DNA of 33,002 nt from JANNGZ01 sp031404155 (lineage in GTDB: Bacteria; Pseudomonadota; Gammaproteobacteria; Burkholderiales; Burkholderiaceae_C), in contig JANNGZ010000142.1 of assembly GCA_031404155.1 (NCBI GenBank), positions 1 to 33,002 on the forward strand, read 5' to 3'. Below are positions 7,153 through 14,855 of the stretch, piece after piece. Position 1 is the first letter of the stretch, and every line of letters begins with the position of its first letter. The notes under the pieces are model-generated. The model saw only the letters and a program-made list of their open reading frames with translations, was not told where the DNA came from and did not search any database. A program made the position numbers and the translations under genes.

Positions 7153-7176
7153 AGGCCGCAGCCAGCCCTGCGGCCT
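7153..7176 (-). terminator. 9-bp hairpin directly after the comF stop
   Basis: AGGCCGCAG (7153-7161) pairs with CTGCGGCCT (7168-7176) over a 6-base loop, touching the comF stop codon. No T-run follows on the minus strand, so a Rho-independent role is doubtful; it may instead protect the comF 3' end. Confidence 0.45.
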
Positions 7177-7895
7177 CAGCGATCCTCGGGCGCAGGCGTG
7201 CGCGCGAACACCCAGGCCTGCACGCCGGCCGCACCGGCGGCCTTGAGCGTGCGCGCGGCTTCGGCCAGCGTGGTGCCGGTGGTCATCACGTCGTCCACCA
7301 GCGCCACGCTGCGCCCGCGCAGGTGCAGCGCGCGTCGCGGCTCGACGCCGAACGCACCACGCAGATTGGCGAGGCGGCGTTCACGCGGCAGGTCGGCCTG
7401 GTGCGGCGTGTCGACCAGGCGGCGCAGCAGCCGCTGCTCCAGCGTGATGCCGAGCCGGCGCGCGAGATGGCGCGCGAGCACCGCAGCCTGGTTGTAGCCA
7501 CGCTCGGCGAGCCGTTCGCGCGACAGCGGCACCGGCAGCAGCAGGGTCGGCAGCGGCAGCGGCGATGAAGCGCGCAGCACGGCGTTTTCGACCATCGACG
7601 CGAGGGCGCCGGCCAGGTCCAGCCCGGCGCGGAACTTGAAGGCCGCGACCACGCCGTCCCAGGGGAAGCGGTAGTCGACCGCGGCGATGGTCGCGTCCAG
7701 CGACGGAGGCTCGCGCAGACAGCCGGCGCAATGCATCACGCCGGCGGGCACCGGCAGCGCGCAGCGGACGCAGCGCACGTGGGGCGCGGCGAAGCGTTCA
7801 TGGCACGCATCACACACCCTTTCTGCGGCCCAGGCGCGGCACACCGAGCACAGCGTGGGCAAGGCCCATGTGAAGCGCGGGGCGGGCAGGTCCAT
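7176..7895 (-). CDS. comF: ComF family phosphoribosyltransferase-like protein
   Basis: 239 residues. The N-terminus has two zinc-ribbon-like Cys quartets (Cys16/19/28/31 and Cys42/45/56/59). The type I phosphoribosyltransferase fold follows, with the PRPP loop VALVDDVMTTGTTL at about 197-210 and the family segment PLSRERLAERGYNQA. ComF is needed for DNA uptake in competent bacteria; the biochemical reaction is not settled, and in many species it is simply a conserved protein. It is divergent from the BioC-like gene. Confidence 0.93.
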   Translation of the reverse strand: MDLPAPRFTWALPTLCSVCRAWAAERVCDACHERFAAPHVRCVRCALPVPAGVMHCAGCLREPPSLDATIAAVDYRFPWDGVVAAFKFRAGLDLAGALASMVENAVLRASSPLPLPTLLLPVPLSRERLAERGYNQAAVLARHLARRLGITLEQRLLRRLVDTPHQADLPRERRLANLRGAFGVEPRRALHLRGRSVALVDDVMTTGTTLAEAARTLKAAGAAGVQAWVFARTPAPEDR

Positions 7896-7968
7896 GGCCG
7901 GAGGAAGTTGTGGGTCGGGTCTGCCGAAAGGGCAGCGGGACGGCGCGGGCCCGCCGGGTGCGCCTCAA

Positions 7969-7974
7969 TATACT
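7969..7974 (+). promoter_or_regulatory. Candidate -10 box TATACT next to the BioC-like start
   Basis: TATACT ends 9 bases before the ATG at 7984, so transcription would begin about 2-3 bases upstream of the start codon: a nearly leaderless message. No clear -35 is seen in the GC-rich upstream sequence. Confidence 0.4.
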
Positions 7975-7983
7975 GCCCGCGAG

Positions 7984-8922
7984 ATGCCCAGCGCGCCCGC
8001 CTCCGCCAACGTTCAACCCACGGTCGACCCGCCCGCCATTGCCCGCATGCTGCGGCGCCTCTCGGCAGCGGAGCAGCCGCCCTGGCTGCATGGCGAAGTG
8101 GCCCGCCGCATGGCCGAGCGGCTGCTCGCGATCCGCCGGCCGCCGCAAACCGTAATGCAGTGGTGGGGCCATCTGGGCGCCAGTGATGCGGTGCTGCGCG
8201 CAAGCTATCCGAAGGCGCGGCATGGGGTGGTGGAGCCCACCGCAGCACTGGCCGCGCGCAGCACCAAGGCGCTTGTGGCGCCGTGGTGGACGGCGCGGCA
8301 CTGGAGTTCACCGACCGAGGTATTGCTCGAAGCCGACGCCGCGCCGGCCAGCGCACAAATGCTCTGGGCCAACATGATGCTGCACGCCGTGGCCGACCCG
8401 CCCGCGCTCTTGGCCCGCTGGCGCCGCATCGTGACGGCCGAAGGCTTCCTGATGTTCTCGACCCTCGGCCCCGACACGCTCGCCGGGCTGCGGCGCCTGT
8501 ACAGCGAGCTCGGCTGGCCACCGGCCATGCCCGCCTTCACCGACATGCACGACCTGGGCGACATGCTGGTGCAGGCCGGCTTCGCCGACCCGGTGATGGA
8601 CCAGGAGCGCATCGTGCTCACTTGGGCCACGCCCGAGGCGATGCTCGCGGAGCTGCGTGGGCTCGGCGCCAACCTGCACCCGGCGCGATTTGCCGGTCTG
8701 CGCACGCCGCGCTGGCGCGATCGGCTGCTTCGGCGGTTGCGGGAACATTGCATCGGGGCCGACGGCCGGCTGACGATGAGCTTCGAGGTGGTCTACGGCC
8801 ACGCTTTCAACGCCCTGCCGCGCGCGAGGGTGGCGCCGGTGACCACGCTGCCCGTGGAGGACCTGCGCGCCATGGCCCGGACGCGCCGCGGTACAGCCGT
8901 TCCGCGTGACGGCCGGCGCTGA
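7984..8922 (+). CDS. BioC-like SAM-dependent methyltransferase with degenerate motif I
   Basis: 312 residues. The C-terminal two thirds resemble malonyl-ACP O-methyltransferase BioC of betaproteobacteria: LMFSTLGPDTLAGLR (about 156-170), FTDMHDLGDMLVQAGFADPVMD (about 185-206) and an LTWATPEAML segment. BioC methylates malonyl-ACP to start biotin synthesis. However, where BioC has a Gly-rich SAM loop (D-x-G-x-G-x-G after the R/V strand), this protein reads VMQWWGHLG (57-65), which lacks the acidic residue and two glycines. It may have lost or altered SAM binding, so I do not assign bioC. ATG 7984 is preferred; ATG 8047 is an alternative. It stands alone between comF and the cox cluster. Confidence 0.75.
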   Translation: MPSAPASANVQPTVDPPAIARMLRRLSAAEQPPWLHGEVARRMAERLLAIRRPPQTVMQWWGHLGASDAVLRASYPKARHGVVEPTAALAARSTKALVAPWWTARHWSSPTEVLLEADAAPASAQMLWANMMLHAVADPPALLARWRRIVTAEGFLMFSTLGPDTLAGLRRLYSELGWPPAMPAFTDMHDLGDMLVQAGFADPVMDQERIVLTWATPEAMLAELRGLGANLHPARFAGLRTPRWRDRLLRRLREHCIGADGRLTMSFEVVYGHAFNALPRARVAPVTTLPVEDLRAMARTRRGTAVPRDGRR

Positions 8923-8931
8923 GGCCTGCGT

Positions 8932-8937
8932 TAAACT
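8932..8937 (+). promoter_or_regulatory. Candidate -10 box (TAAACT) of the cox operon
   Basis: TAAACT in a short AT-rich patch right after the BioC-like stop and 129 bases before the DUF2244 start. A GTGACG at 8906-8911 is -35-like, but at 20 bases the spacing is too long to be convincing. Transcription from here would begin inside the large hairpin described next. Confidence 0.35.
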
Positions 8938-8939
8938 CT

Positions 8940-8987
8940 GGGGCTTGGTTGGGCAACGCGCTGGTTGCGTGGCGCCCGACCAGCCCC
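8940..8987 (+). other. Large hairpin in the cox operon leader
   Basis: A 14-bp stem pairs 8940-8954 with 8974-8987 (one bulged T at 8946 and one G-U pair at 8950/8978). Inside it a 4-bp stem pairs 8956-8959 with 8967-8970. It lies between the BioC-like stop and the DUF2244 start, with no T-run. It could end the upstream transcript, stabilise the cox mRNA, or act as a leader element; the sequence alone does not decide. Confidence 0.6.
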
Positions 8988-9065
8988 GGCCCGCGGTGCG
9001 AGCCGCTAGCCACCCCACCCGCCAGCGCCCGAAACCAGCGCCTGAACCTTTGGCCCGATTCTTCG

Positions 9066-9638
9066 ATGAGCACCACGTTCGCCCCCAGCTCCTGGCCCGC
9101 GCCTGCCGCAGCGCAGTCGGCATGGCGCTTCGGCACGGTGCTCGGTGACGGTGAGGAGGCGGGCGCGGGATTGCGCTGGGTGTTGATGCGCAACTGCTCG
9201 ATGTCGCCGCGACAGATGTTTGGCGCCTACCTCTTGCTATGCGCCATCTCGCTCGTCATCGCGGTGTCCTTCGGCTTTGCCGGCGCGATGCCGGTGCTCG
9301 CCTTCGCCGGCATCGAACTGGTGCTCGTCGGCAGCGCGCTGCTGGTCTACGCGCGCCATGCCGGCGACTGCGAAACCATCACCCTGGCCGACGACACGCT
9401 GCTGGTCGAGCACCAATGCGGCAGCCGCACCGAGCGCGCCCGCTTCCGCTCGGCCTGGGTGCGCGTGGAGCCCCAACATGCCGAAGGCTCGCTGATCGAG
9501 CTTTCGGGCGAAGGCCAGCGCGCCCATATCGGGCGCTACCTGCGCCCGCATTGGCGCGTCGCCCTTGCGCAAGAGCTGCGGCGCGCCTTGCGTGGGGCCC
9601 GGCCGAGCAACACAGAATTCGAATCAGCACTGAAGTGA
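9066..9638 (+). CDS. DUF2244 membrane protein, first gene of the cox operon
   Basis: 190 residues with two transmembrane segments at about 53-70 and 75-96 and a soluble C-terminal domain (about 100-180). It fits the DUF2244 family, which is found next to cytochrome oxidase genes in alpha- and betaproteobacteria and has no proven function. ATG 9066 is chosen because it precedes the conserved region; the frame extends upstream only into the leader hairpin. The gene ends 5 bases before coxB, so it is surely co-transcribed with it. Confidence 0.8.
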   Translation: MSTTFAPSSWPAPAAAQSAWRFGTVLGDGEEAGAGLRWVLMRNCSMSPRQMFGAYLLLCAISLVIAVSFGFAGAMPVLAFAGIELVLVGSALLVYARHAGDCETITLADDTLLVEHQCGSRTERARFRSAWVRVEPQHAEGSLIELSGEGQRAHIGRYLRPHWRVALAQELRRALRGARPSNTEFESALK

Positions 9639-9643
9639 CCAAG

Positions 9644-10825
9644 ATGAAGAGAACGCACCGGTTGCCCCACCCACTCGCCCGCGTGGCCCAGGGCGCGTTG
9701 GCGCTTGGCGCCGCACTCGCTACCCAGGCCGCGCTGGCCGTGAAGGACCTGCCCGGAGGTCCCGCGGTCAACCAGATCGACCTGCACCCGCCGGTGACCC
9801 GCATCGCCGCCGAGCAGCAATGGCTGCACAACTACGTGCTGATTTTCTGCACGCTGATTTTCATCGCGGTGTTCGGCGCGATGTTCTATTCGGTGTTCAA
9901 GCACCGCAAGAGCAAGGGCGCCAAGCCGGCCAACTTCCATGAAAGCGTGGCGGTGGAAATCGCCTGGACCGTGATCCCGTTCATCATCGTGATCGCGATG
10001 GCCTGGCCGGCCACCAAGACCGTGGTGGCGATGAAGGACACCACCAACGCCGACCTCACGATCAAGACCACCGGCTATCAGTGGAAGTGGGGCTACGACT
10101 ACATCAAGGGCGAGGGTGAGGGCATCTCCTTCGTCTCCACGCTGGACGTGGCGCAGCGTGCGATGTCCGACGCCGGCAAGCCCGAAGGCGACGATTACCT
10201 GCTCAAGGTGGACAACCCGCTGGTGGTGCCGGTGGACAAGAAGGTCCGCATCGTGCTCACCGCCAACGACGTGATCCACGCCTGGATGGTGCCCAGCTTC
10301 GGGGTCAAGCAGGACGCGATCCCCGGCTTCGTGCGCGACACCTGGTTCCGCGCCGAGAAGACCGGCGACTTCTACGGCCAGTGCGCCGAGCTCTGCGGCA
10401 AGGAGCACGCCTACATGCCGATCCATGTGAAGGTGCTCTCCGCGGCCGACTACAGCAAGTGGGTCGACACCGAGAAGAAGAAGCTCGCCGCCAAGGCCGA
10501 CGACCCGAGCAAGGTGTGGCAGCTTGCCGACCTGGTGGCGCGCGGTGAGAAGGTCTACACCAACAACTGCGCGGTGTGCCACAAGCCCGATGGTTCGGGC
10601 GCCGGCCCGATCAAGGCGCTGGCGGGCTCGCCGGTGGTGCTGGACGCCGACAAGACCAAGCAGATCGCGGTGCTGCTCAACGGCGCGGCCAATGGCGCCA
10701 TGCCTCCCTGGAAGCAGCTCTCCGACACCGACCTCGCGGCGGTGATGACCTACACCAAGAACTCGTGGACCAACAAGACCGGCGCCGTGGTGCAGCCGTC
10801 GGAAGTGGTCGCCGCGCGCAAATAG
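9644..10825 (+). CDS. coxB: Cytochrome c oxidase subunit II fused to cytochrome c (caa3 type)
   Basis: 393 residues. Signal peptide at 1-32, two transmembrane helices at about 64-84 and 105-125, then the CuA domain. CuA ligands are all present: His212, Cys247, Glu249, Cys251, His255 and Met258 (QCAELCGKEHAYMP). A C-terminal extension (about 295-390) is a class I cytochrome c domain with CAVCH (309-313) and a likely axial Met353 in GAMPPW. Subunit II takes electrons through CuA to heme a in CoxA; the fused heme c makes this a caa3-like enzyme that can accept electrons from soluble cytochromes or other donors. Also called ctaC. Confidence 0.96.
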   Translation: MKRTHRLPHPLARVAQGALALGAALATQAALAVKDLPGGPAVNQIDLHPPVTRIAAEQQWLHNYVLIFCTLIFIAVFGAMFYSVFKHRKSKGAKPANFHESVAVEIAWTVIPFIIVIAMAWPATKTVVAMKDTTNADLTIKTTGYQWKWGYDYIKGEGEGISFVSTLDVAQRAMSDAGKPEGDDYLLKVDNPLVVPVDKKVRIVLTANDVIHAWMVPSFGVKQDAIPGFVRDTWFRAEKTGDFYGQCAELCGKEHAYMPIHVKVLSAADYSKWVDTEKKKLAAKADDPSKVWQLADLVARGEKVYTNNCAVCHKPDGSGAGPIKALAGSPVVLDADKTKQIAVLLNGAANGAMPPWKQLSDTDLAAVMTYTKNSWTNKTGAVVQPSEVVAARK

Positions 10826-10913
10826 CGGCGGCAGGTAAGGCGCGCAAAACGCGACACGCACGGCGCCTCCGCAGGGGGCGCGCGAAAAGAAATCGAAGGA
10901 CAAGGATCAAGCC

Positions 10914-10976
10914 ATGAGCACGCACGGCCGCCCGAAGGGCGAATTCACCGCAGTACGCAGTACGGAGGTTGCCTGA
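10914..10976 (+). repeat. Start-codon-linked 62-base repeat, copy B, before coxA
   Basis: Copy B of the element seen at 39-100, again spanning exactly 62 bases from its ATG to the next gene's ATG (10976). It encodes a 20-codon frame ending in TGA 10974-10976, which overlaps the coxA ATG by one base. Five of the ten differences from copy A are silent codon changes, and two of these (80/86 in A, 10955/10961 in B) swap a G-C for an A-T pair in the same stem. The first stem (10929-10933/10937-10941) is a full 5 bp here. A native-looking AAGGA ribosome site lies before the mini-ORF and GGAGG before coxA. Confidence 0.75.
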
Positions 10977-12616
10977 TGAGCGCAGTTCTCGACCACCCCG
11001 GTCACGACCATGCCCACGACGACCACCACGACCATGCCCCCTACGGCTGGCGGCGCTGGTTGTTCGCCACGAACCACAAGGACATCGGCACGATGTACCT
11101 TTTGTTCAGCTTCACGATGCTGATGGTCGGCGGCCTGCTGGCGATGGGCATCCGCCTGGAACTGCTGCAGCCGGGCCTGCAATATGTGAACCCGGAGCTG
11201 TTCAACCAGTTCACCACGATGCACGGGCTGATCATGGTCTTCGGCGCGATCATGCCGGGCTTCGTCGGCTTCGCGAACTGGATGGTGCCGCTGCAGGTGG
11301 GCGCACCCGACATGGCGTTCGCGCGCATGAACAACTTCAGCTTCTGGCTGCTGATACCGGCCGCGCTGATGATCGTCGGCTCCTTCTTCATGCCCGGCGG
11401 CGCGCCCGCCGCGGGCTGGACGCTCTTCGCGCCGCTCACATTGCAGATGGGCCCGTCGATGGACGCCGGCATCTTCGCGCTGCACATCATGGGCGCGAGT
11501 TCGATCATGGGCTCGATCAACATCGTGGTCACCATTCTGAACATGCGCGCGCCCGGCATGACGCTGATGAAGATGCCGCTGTTCTGCTGGACCTGGCTGA
11601 TCACCGCCTACCTGCTGATTGCGGTGATGCCGGTGCTCGCCGGTGCGGTGACCATGACGCTCACCGACCGCCACTTCGGCACCAGCTTCTTCACCCCCTC
11701 CGGCGGCGGCGACCCGGTGATGTACCAGCACATCTTCTGGTTCTTCGGCCACCCCGAGGTCTACATCATGATCCTGCCGGCCTTCGGCATCGTCAGCGCG
11801 ATCATCCCGGCCTTTGCCCGCAAGCCGCTCTTCGGCTACACCTCGATGGTGTATGCCACCGCGTCGATCGCGATCCTGTCCTTCATCGTCTGGGCCCACC
11901 ACATGTTCACCACCGGCATGCCGGTGACCGGCCAGTTGTTCTTCATGTACGCGACGATGCTGATCGCGGTGCCCACCGGGGTGAAGATCTTCAACTGGAT
12001 TGCAACCATGTGGCGCGGCTCGATGACCTTCGAGACGCCGATGTTGTTCGCGGTCGGCTTCCTGTTCGTGTTCACGATGGGCGGCTTCACCGGCCTGATC
12101 CTGGCGATGGCGCCGGTGGACATCCAGCTCCAGGACACCTACTACGTCGTCGCGCATTTCCACTACGTGCTGGTGGCCGGTTCGCTCTACGCCATGTTCG
12201 CCGGCTTCTACTACTGGAGCCCGAAGTGGACCGGCACGATGTACAACGAAGCGCTTGGCAAGTGGCATTTCTGGCTCTCGCTGATCTTCTTCAACGTCAC
12301 CTTCTTCCCGATGCACTTCCTCGGCCTGGCCGGCATGCCGCGCCGCTACGCCGACTACCCGATGCAGTTTGCGGACTTCAACTTCTGGGCTTCCCTCGGC
12401 GCCTTCGGCTTCGGCTTGACCCAGGTGTTCTTCTTCTTCTTCATCGTGCTGCCGGTGATGCGCGGCAAGGGCGCCAAAGCGCCGCAGCGCCCCTGGAACG
12501 ACGCCGACGGCAAGGGCGCCGAAGGCCTGGAGTGGGAGCTGCCGTCGCCGACGCCCTTCCACACCTTCGAGAACCCGCCTAAGCTGGACATCACCGCCAC
12601 GCGGGTGATCGGCTGA
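10976..12616 (+). CDS. coxA: Cytochrome c oxidase subunit I
   Basis: 546 residues, the catalytic subunit with heme a, heme a3 and CuB, which reduces O2 to water and pumps protons. The heme a His is in TTMHGLIMVFG. CuB and cross-linked Tyr residues are in FFGHPEVYIMILP, the CuB His pair is in VWAHHMFTTG, and the heme a3 and heme a ligands are in VAHFHYVL. About twelve transmembrane helices are visible. The first 22 residues are unusually His/Asp-rich (HDHAHDDHHDHA), a possible metal-binding tail seen in related species. Translation is probably coupled to the repeat mini-ORF directly upstream. Also called ctaD. Confidence 0.98.
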   Translation: MSAVLDHPGHDHAHDDHHDHAPYGWRRWLFATNHKDIGTMYLLFSFTMLMVGGLLAMGIRLELLQPGLQYVNPELFNQFTTMHGLIMVFGAIMPGFVGFANWMVPLQVGAPDMAFARMNNFSFWLLIPAALMIVGSFFMPGGAPAAGWTLFAPLTLQMGPSMDAGIFALHIMGASSIMGSINIVVTILNMRAPGMTLMKMPLFCWTWLITAYLLIAVMPVLAGAVTMTLTDRHFGTSFFTPSGGGDPVMYQHIFWFFGHPEVYIMILPAFGIVSAIIPAFARKPLFGYTSMVYATASIAILSFIVWAHHMFTTGMPVTGQLFFMYATMLIAVPTGVKIFNWIATMWRGSMTFETPMLFAVGFLFVFTMGGFTGLILAMAPVDIQLQDTYYVVAHFHYVLVAGSLYAMFAGFYYWSPKWTGTMYNEALGKWHFWLSLIFFNVTFFPMHFLGLAGMPRRYADYPMQFADFNFWASLGAFGFGLTQVFFFFFIVLPVMRGKGAKAPQRPWNDADGKGAEGLEWELPSPTPFHTFENPPKLDITATRVIG

Positions 12617-12618
12617 GC

Positions 12619-12738
12619 ATGATGGCGCCGACGCCCGAGCAGCGCCGCAACAACCTGAGGCTGGCCCTGGTGCTGGCTTCGGTGGCGGCGGTGTTCGCGC
12701 TCGGCTTCGTTGCCAAGATCTGGCTGCTGAGCGCCTGA
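12619..12738 (+). CDS. Cytochrome oxidase small assembly protein (39 residues)
   Basis: A 39-residue single-pass membrane protein beginning MMAPTPEQRRNNLRLALV and followed by one hydrophobic helix (about 13-37). It starts 2 bases after the coxA stop; ATG at 12622 is an equivalent start. Tiny proteins of this size sit between coxA and ctaG in many Burkholderiales and are annotated as a small assembly factor; the role is inferred from position, not shown. Confidence 0.8.
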   Translation: MMAPTPEQRRNNLRLALVLASVAAVFALGFVAKIWLLSA

Positions 12739-12751
12739 CGAAGCGAGCCGC

Positions 12752-13363
12752 GTGAGCGAATCCCCGCGCCGAACCCTGCTGCGCCGCGACAACGCGGCGA
12801 TGGTGGGCAAACTCGTGCTGATCGTGGCGCTGATGTTCGGCTTCGGCTACGCGTTGGTGCCGCTGTACCGCGCCATCTGCCAGGCGCTGGGCATCAACGT
12901 GCTCTCGGTCTCCGAACGCCAGGCCATCAACTACGGCAAGTCGGGCAAGGCGAGCACGCAGGTTGACCTCAGCCGCACGATCACGGTGGAGTTCGACGCC
13001 AACTCGCGCGGGCCCTGGGACTTCAAGCCCGAGCGCAATTCGCTGCAGGTTCACCCGGGTGAACTCGCCACGGTGATGTACCGCTTCCGCAACAAGCAAG
13101 ACCGCACGATGGCCGCGCAGGCGATCCCGAGTTACGCGCCGCAGCAGGCCACCGCGCACTTTAACAAGCTCGAGTGTTTCTGCTTCAACGAATACACGCT
13201 CCAGCCGGGTGAATCGCGGGAATGGCCGGTGGTGTTCGTGATCGACCCCAAGCTGCCCAAGGACGTGAGCACGATCACCCTGAGCTACACCTTCTTCGAA
13301 GTGAAGGGCAAGGTGGCCGAGGCGGCCAAGCCGGTGGCGGTGGTGAAGGAGCCGAAGTCGTGA
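12752..13363 (+). CDS. ctaG: Cytochrome c oxidase assembly protein CtaG (Cox11)
   Basis: 203 residues from a GTG start. One transmembrane helix (about 19-38) anchors a periplasmic immunoglobulin-like domain. The copper-binding motif CFCF is at 142-145 (Cys142, Cys144), with another conserved Cys43 just after the membrane helix. Cox11/CtaG delivers copper to the CuB site of subunit I. It lies between coxA and coxC, as in other betaproteobacteria, and its stop overlaps the next start (GTGA). Confidence 0.96.
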   Translation: MSESPRRTLLRRDNAAMVGKLVLIVALMFGFGYALVPLYRAICQALGINVLSVSERQAINYGKSGKASTQVDLSRTITVEFDANSRGPWDFKPERNSLQVHPGELATVMYRFRNKQDRTMAAQAIPSYAPQQATAHFNKLECFCFNEYTLQPGESREWPVVFVIDPKLPKDVSTITLSYTFFEVKGKVAEAAKPVAVVKEPKS

Positions 13364-13587
13364 CCGGCTTGCGAGACGCTGTCGCGCGCAAGGGCTCCTT
13401 CTTGCAAACCCTGCGTGCGGTGGCCTGGTCGTTCTTCGGCATCCGCAAGTCCAGCGGCTACGAGCAGGACGTGAAACAACTGAACCCGCTGCATGTGATC
13501 GTGGCGGGTGTGCTGGCGGCGGCGCTGTTTGTCGTCGTGCTCATCGTGCTGGTGCGCTGGGTGGTCGGCAGCGGCCTGGCCGCCTGA
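13360..13587 (+). CDS. DUF2970 small membrane protein
   Basis: 75 residues from a GTG that overlaps the ctaG stop by 4 bases. The N-terminal part is basic and aromatic (LRAVAWSFFGIRKSSGYEQD), followed by one strong transmembrane helix (about 47-70). This layout and position between ctaG and coxC fit DUF2970. No function is known; a role in oxidase assembly or stability is inferred from the operon. Confidence 0.82.
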   Translation: MTGLRDAVARKGSFLQTLRAVAWSFFGIRKSSGYEQDVKQLNPLHVIVAGVLAAALFVVVLIVLVRWVVGSGLAA

Positions 13588-13643
13588 GTGCAGCGAACGA
13601 ATCGAAGTACTGAACTGAACTGAGGATCGAGGAGAAACCCAAA

Positions 13644-14531
13644 ATGTCGGCATCGACAACACACGCAGTCCAGGCGCCCTACTACTTCGTGCCGCAACCG
13701 TCGCGCCACCCGGTGATGACGGCCATCGGCATGTTCTTCATCGTGCTCGGCGCGGGGCAATGGGTCAACGGCCAGGGCTGGGGCGCCTATTCGCTGTTCT
13801 TCGGCCTGCTCTGGTGGGCCGTGGTCATGTACCAGTGGTTCGGCGACGCGATCCGCGAGAGCGAGGGCGGCCTGTACAACCACCGCATCGACGTGTCCTT
13901 CCGCTGGAGCATGAGCTGGTTCATCTTCAGCGAGGTGATGTTCTTCGGCGCCTTCTTCGGTGCGTTGTACTGGGCGCGAACCTATGCGGTACCCACGCTC
14001 GGCAACCTGGATCACCAATTGCTGTGGCCCGACTTCAAGGCGGTGTGGCCCAGCGTCGCGGCGGGCATGACCGCGTCGCCAGCCGGTGTGGTCGAGCCCT
14101 TCCAGACCATGGGCCCGTGGCCGCTGCCGACCATCAACACCGCGTTGCTGCTCAGCTCGGGCGTCACCCTCACCATCGCACACCATGCGCTGCTTGCCGG
14201 CCAACGCGGCAAGACGATCGCCTGGATGTGGATCACGGTGGCACTCGGCCTCACCTTCCTGGGCGTGCAGGCCTACGAGTATTCGCATGCGTACAGCGAG
14301 CTGAACCTGAAACTCACCTCGGGCATCTACGGCAGCACCTTCTTCATGCTCACAGGCTTCCACGGCTTCCATGTCTGCGTCGGCGCGCTGATGCTGCTGT
14401 TCATCACCCTGCGACTGATGAACGGCCACTTCACCCCGGACCACCACTTCGGGTTCGAAGGTGCGGCCTGGTACTGGCACTTCGTCGACGTGGTCTGGCT
14501 CGGCCTGTATATCGTCGTCTACTGGTTGTAG
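13644..14531 (+). CDS. coxC: Cytochrome c oxidase subunit III
   Basis: 295 residues with about seven transmembrane helices. Typical subunit III segments are SEVMFFGAFFGALYWAR and the C-terminal GFHGFHVCVGALML and WYWHFVDVVWLGLYIVVYWL. Subunit III has no redox centre; it stabilises the enzyme and supports proton uptake. A good GAGGAG ribosome site lies about 9 bases before the ATG. It ends the cox operon and is followed by a bidirectional terminator. Also called ctaE. Confidence 0.97.
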   Translation: MSASTTHAVQAPYYFVPQPSRHPVMTAIGMFFIVLGAGQWVNGQGWGAYSLFFGLLWWAVVMYQWFGDAIRESEGGLYNHRIDVSFRWSMSWFIFSEVMFFGAFFGALYWARTYAVPTLGNLDHQLLWPDFKAVWPSVAAGMTASPAGVVEPFQTMGPWPLPTINTALLLSSGVTLTIAHHALLAGQRGKTIAWMWITVALGLTFLGVQAYEYSHAYSELNLKLTSGIYGSTFFMLTGFHGFHVCVGALMLLFITLRLMNGHFTPDHHFGFEGAAWYWHFVDVVWLGLYIVVYWL

Positions 14532-14554
14532 GCCAAATACGCGCGGATGAAAAA

Positions 14555-14578
14555 AAAGAGCGCCTGCGGGCGCTCTTT
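14555..14578. terminator. Bidirectional intrinsic terminator between coxC and the twin-helix gene
   Basis: AAAGAGCGCC (14555-14564) pairs with GGCGCTCTTT (14569-14578) around a TGCG tetraloop. On the minus strand the stem runs into a stretch of eight T's (complement of 14550-14557), a textbook terminator for the gene at 14604-14822. On the plus strand only TTT follows, so it is weaker for coxC. Confidence 0.85.
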
Positions 14579-14603
14579 GCCTTGAGGGGCCGGCGGTCGA
14601 CGC

Positions 14604-14822
14604 TCAGCCGACCGGCAGCCCCGTGGGCTTGATCCAGCCCAGCTGGTAGGACGCAAGGATGAACAGGAACAGCGCCACCGACAGCCCGACCCGCAGCGCC
14701 AGCGCCCAGGCCATGCGCTTGTCGCGGCCGCCGTTGCCGCGCTTCTTGCGCAGCATGAACAGGCCTGCGCTGGCCAGGGCGGCGAGCACGGCCAGCAGCG
14801 CGAGAGCGATCACGATTTTCAT
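14604..14822 (-). CDS. DUF2909 / twin transmembrane protein
   Basis: 72 residues with two hydrophobic helices (about 3-24 and 39-60) separated by a basic loop (RKKRGNGGRDKR). It fits the small 'twin transmembrane' DUF2909 family, which sits near surf1 and coxC in betaproteobacteria. The function is unknown; an oxidase assembly role is inferred from position. It is transcribed toward coxC, against the surrounding genes, and divergently from surf1 with only about 33 bases between starts. Confidence 0.85.
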   Translation of the reverse strand: MKIVIALALLAVLAALASAGLFMLRKKRGNGGRDKRMAWALALRVGLSVALFLFILASYQLGWIKPTGLPVG

Positions 14823-14855
14823 GCCGCGGAATTGTCGCATCCGGTTTCCGCGCCG

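Noticed and set aside
10907..13159. A 750-codon open frame on the minus strand across coxA and ctaG
   Set aside because: It mirrors the codon pattern of clear genes on the other strand, has no recognisable domain and is rich in His/Arg/Gln as expected for an antisense frame in GC-rich DNA.
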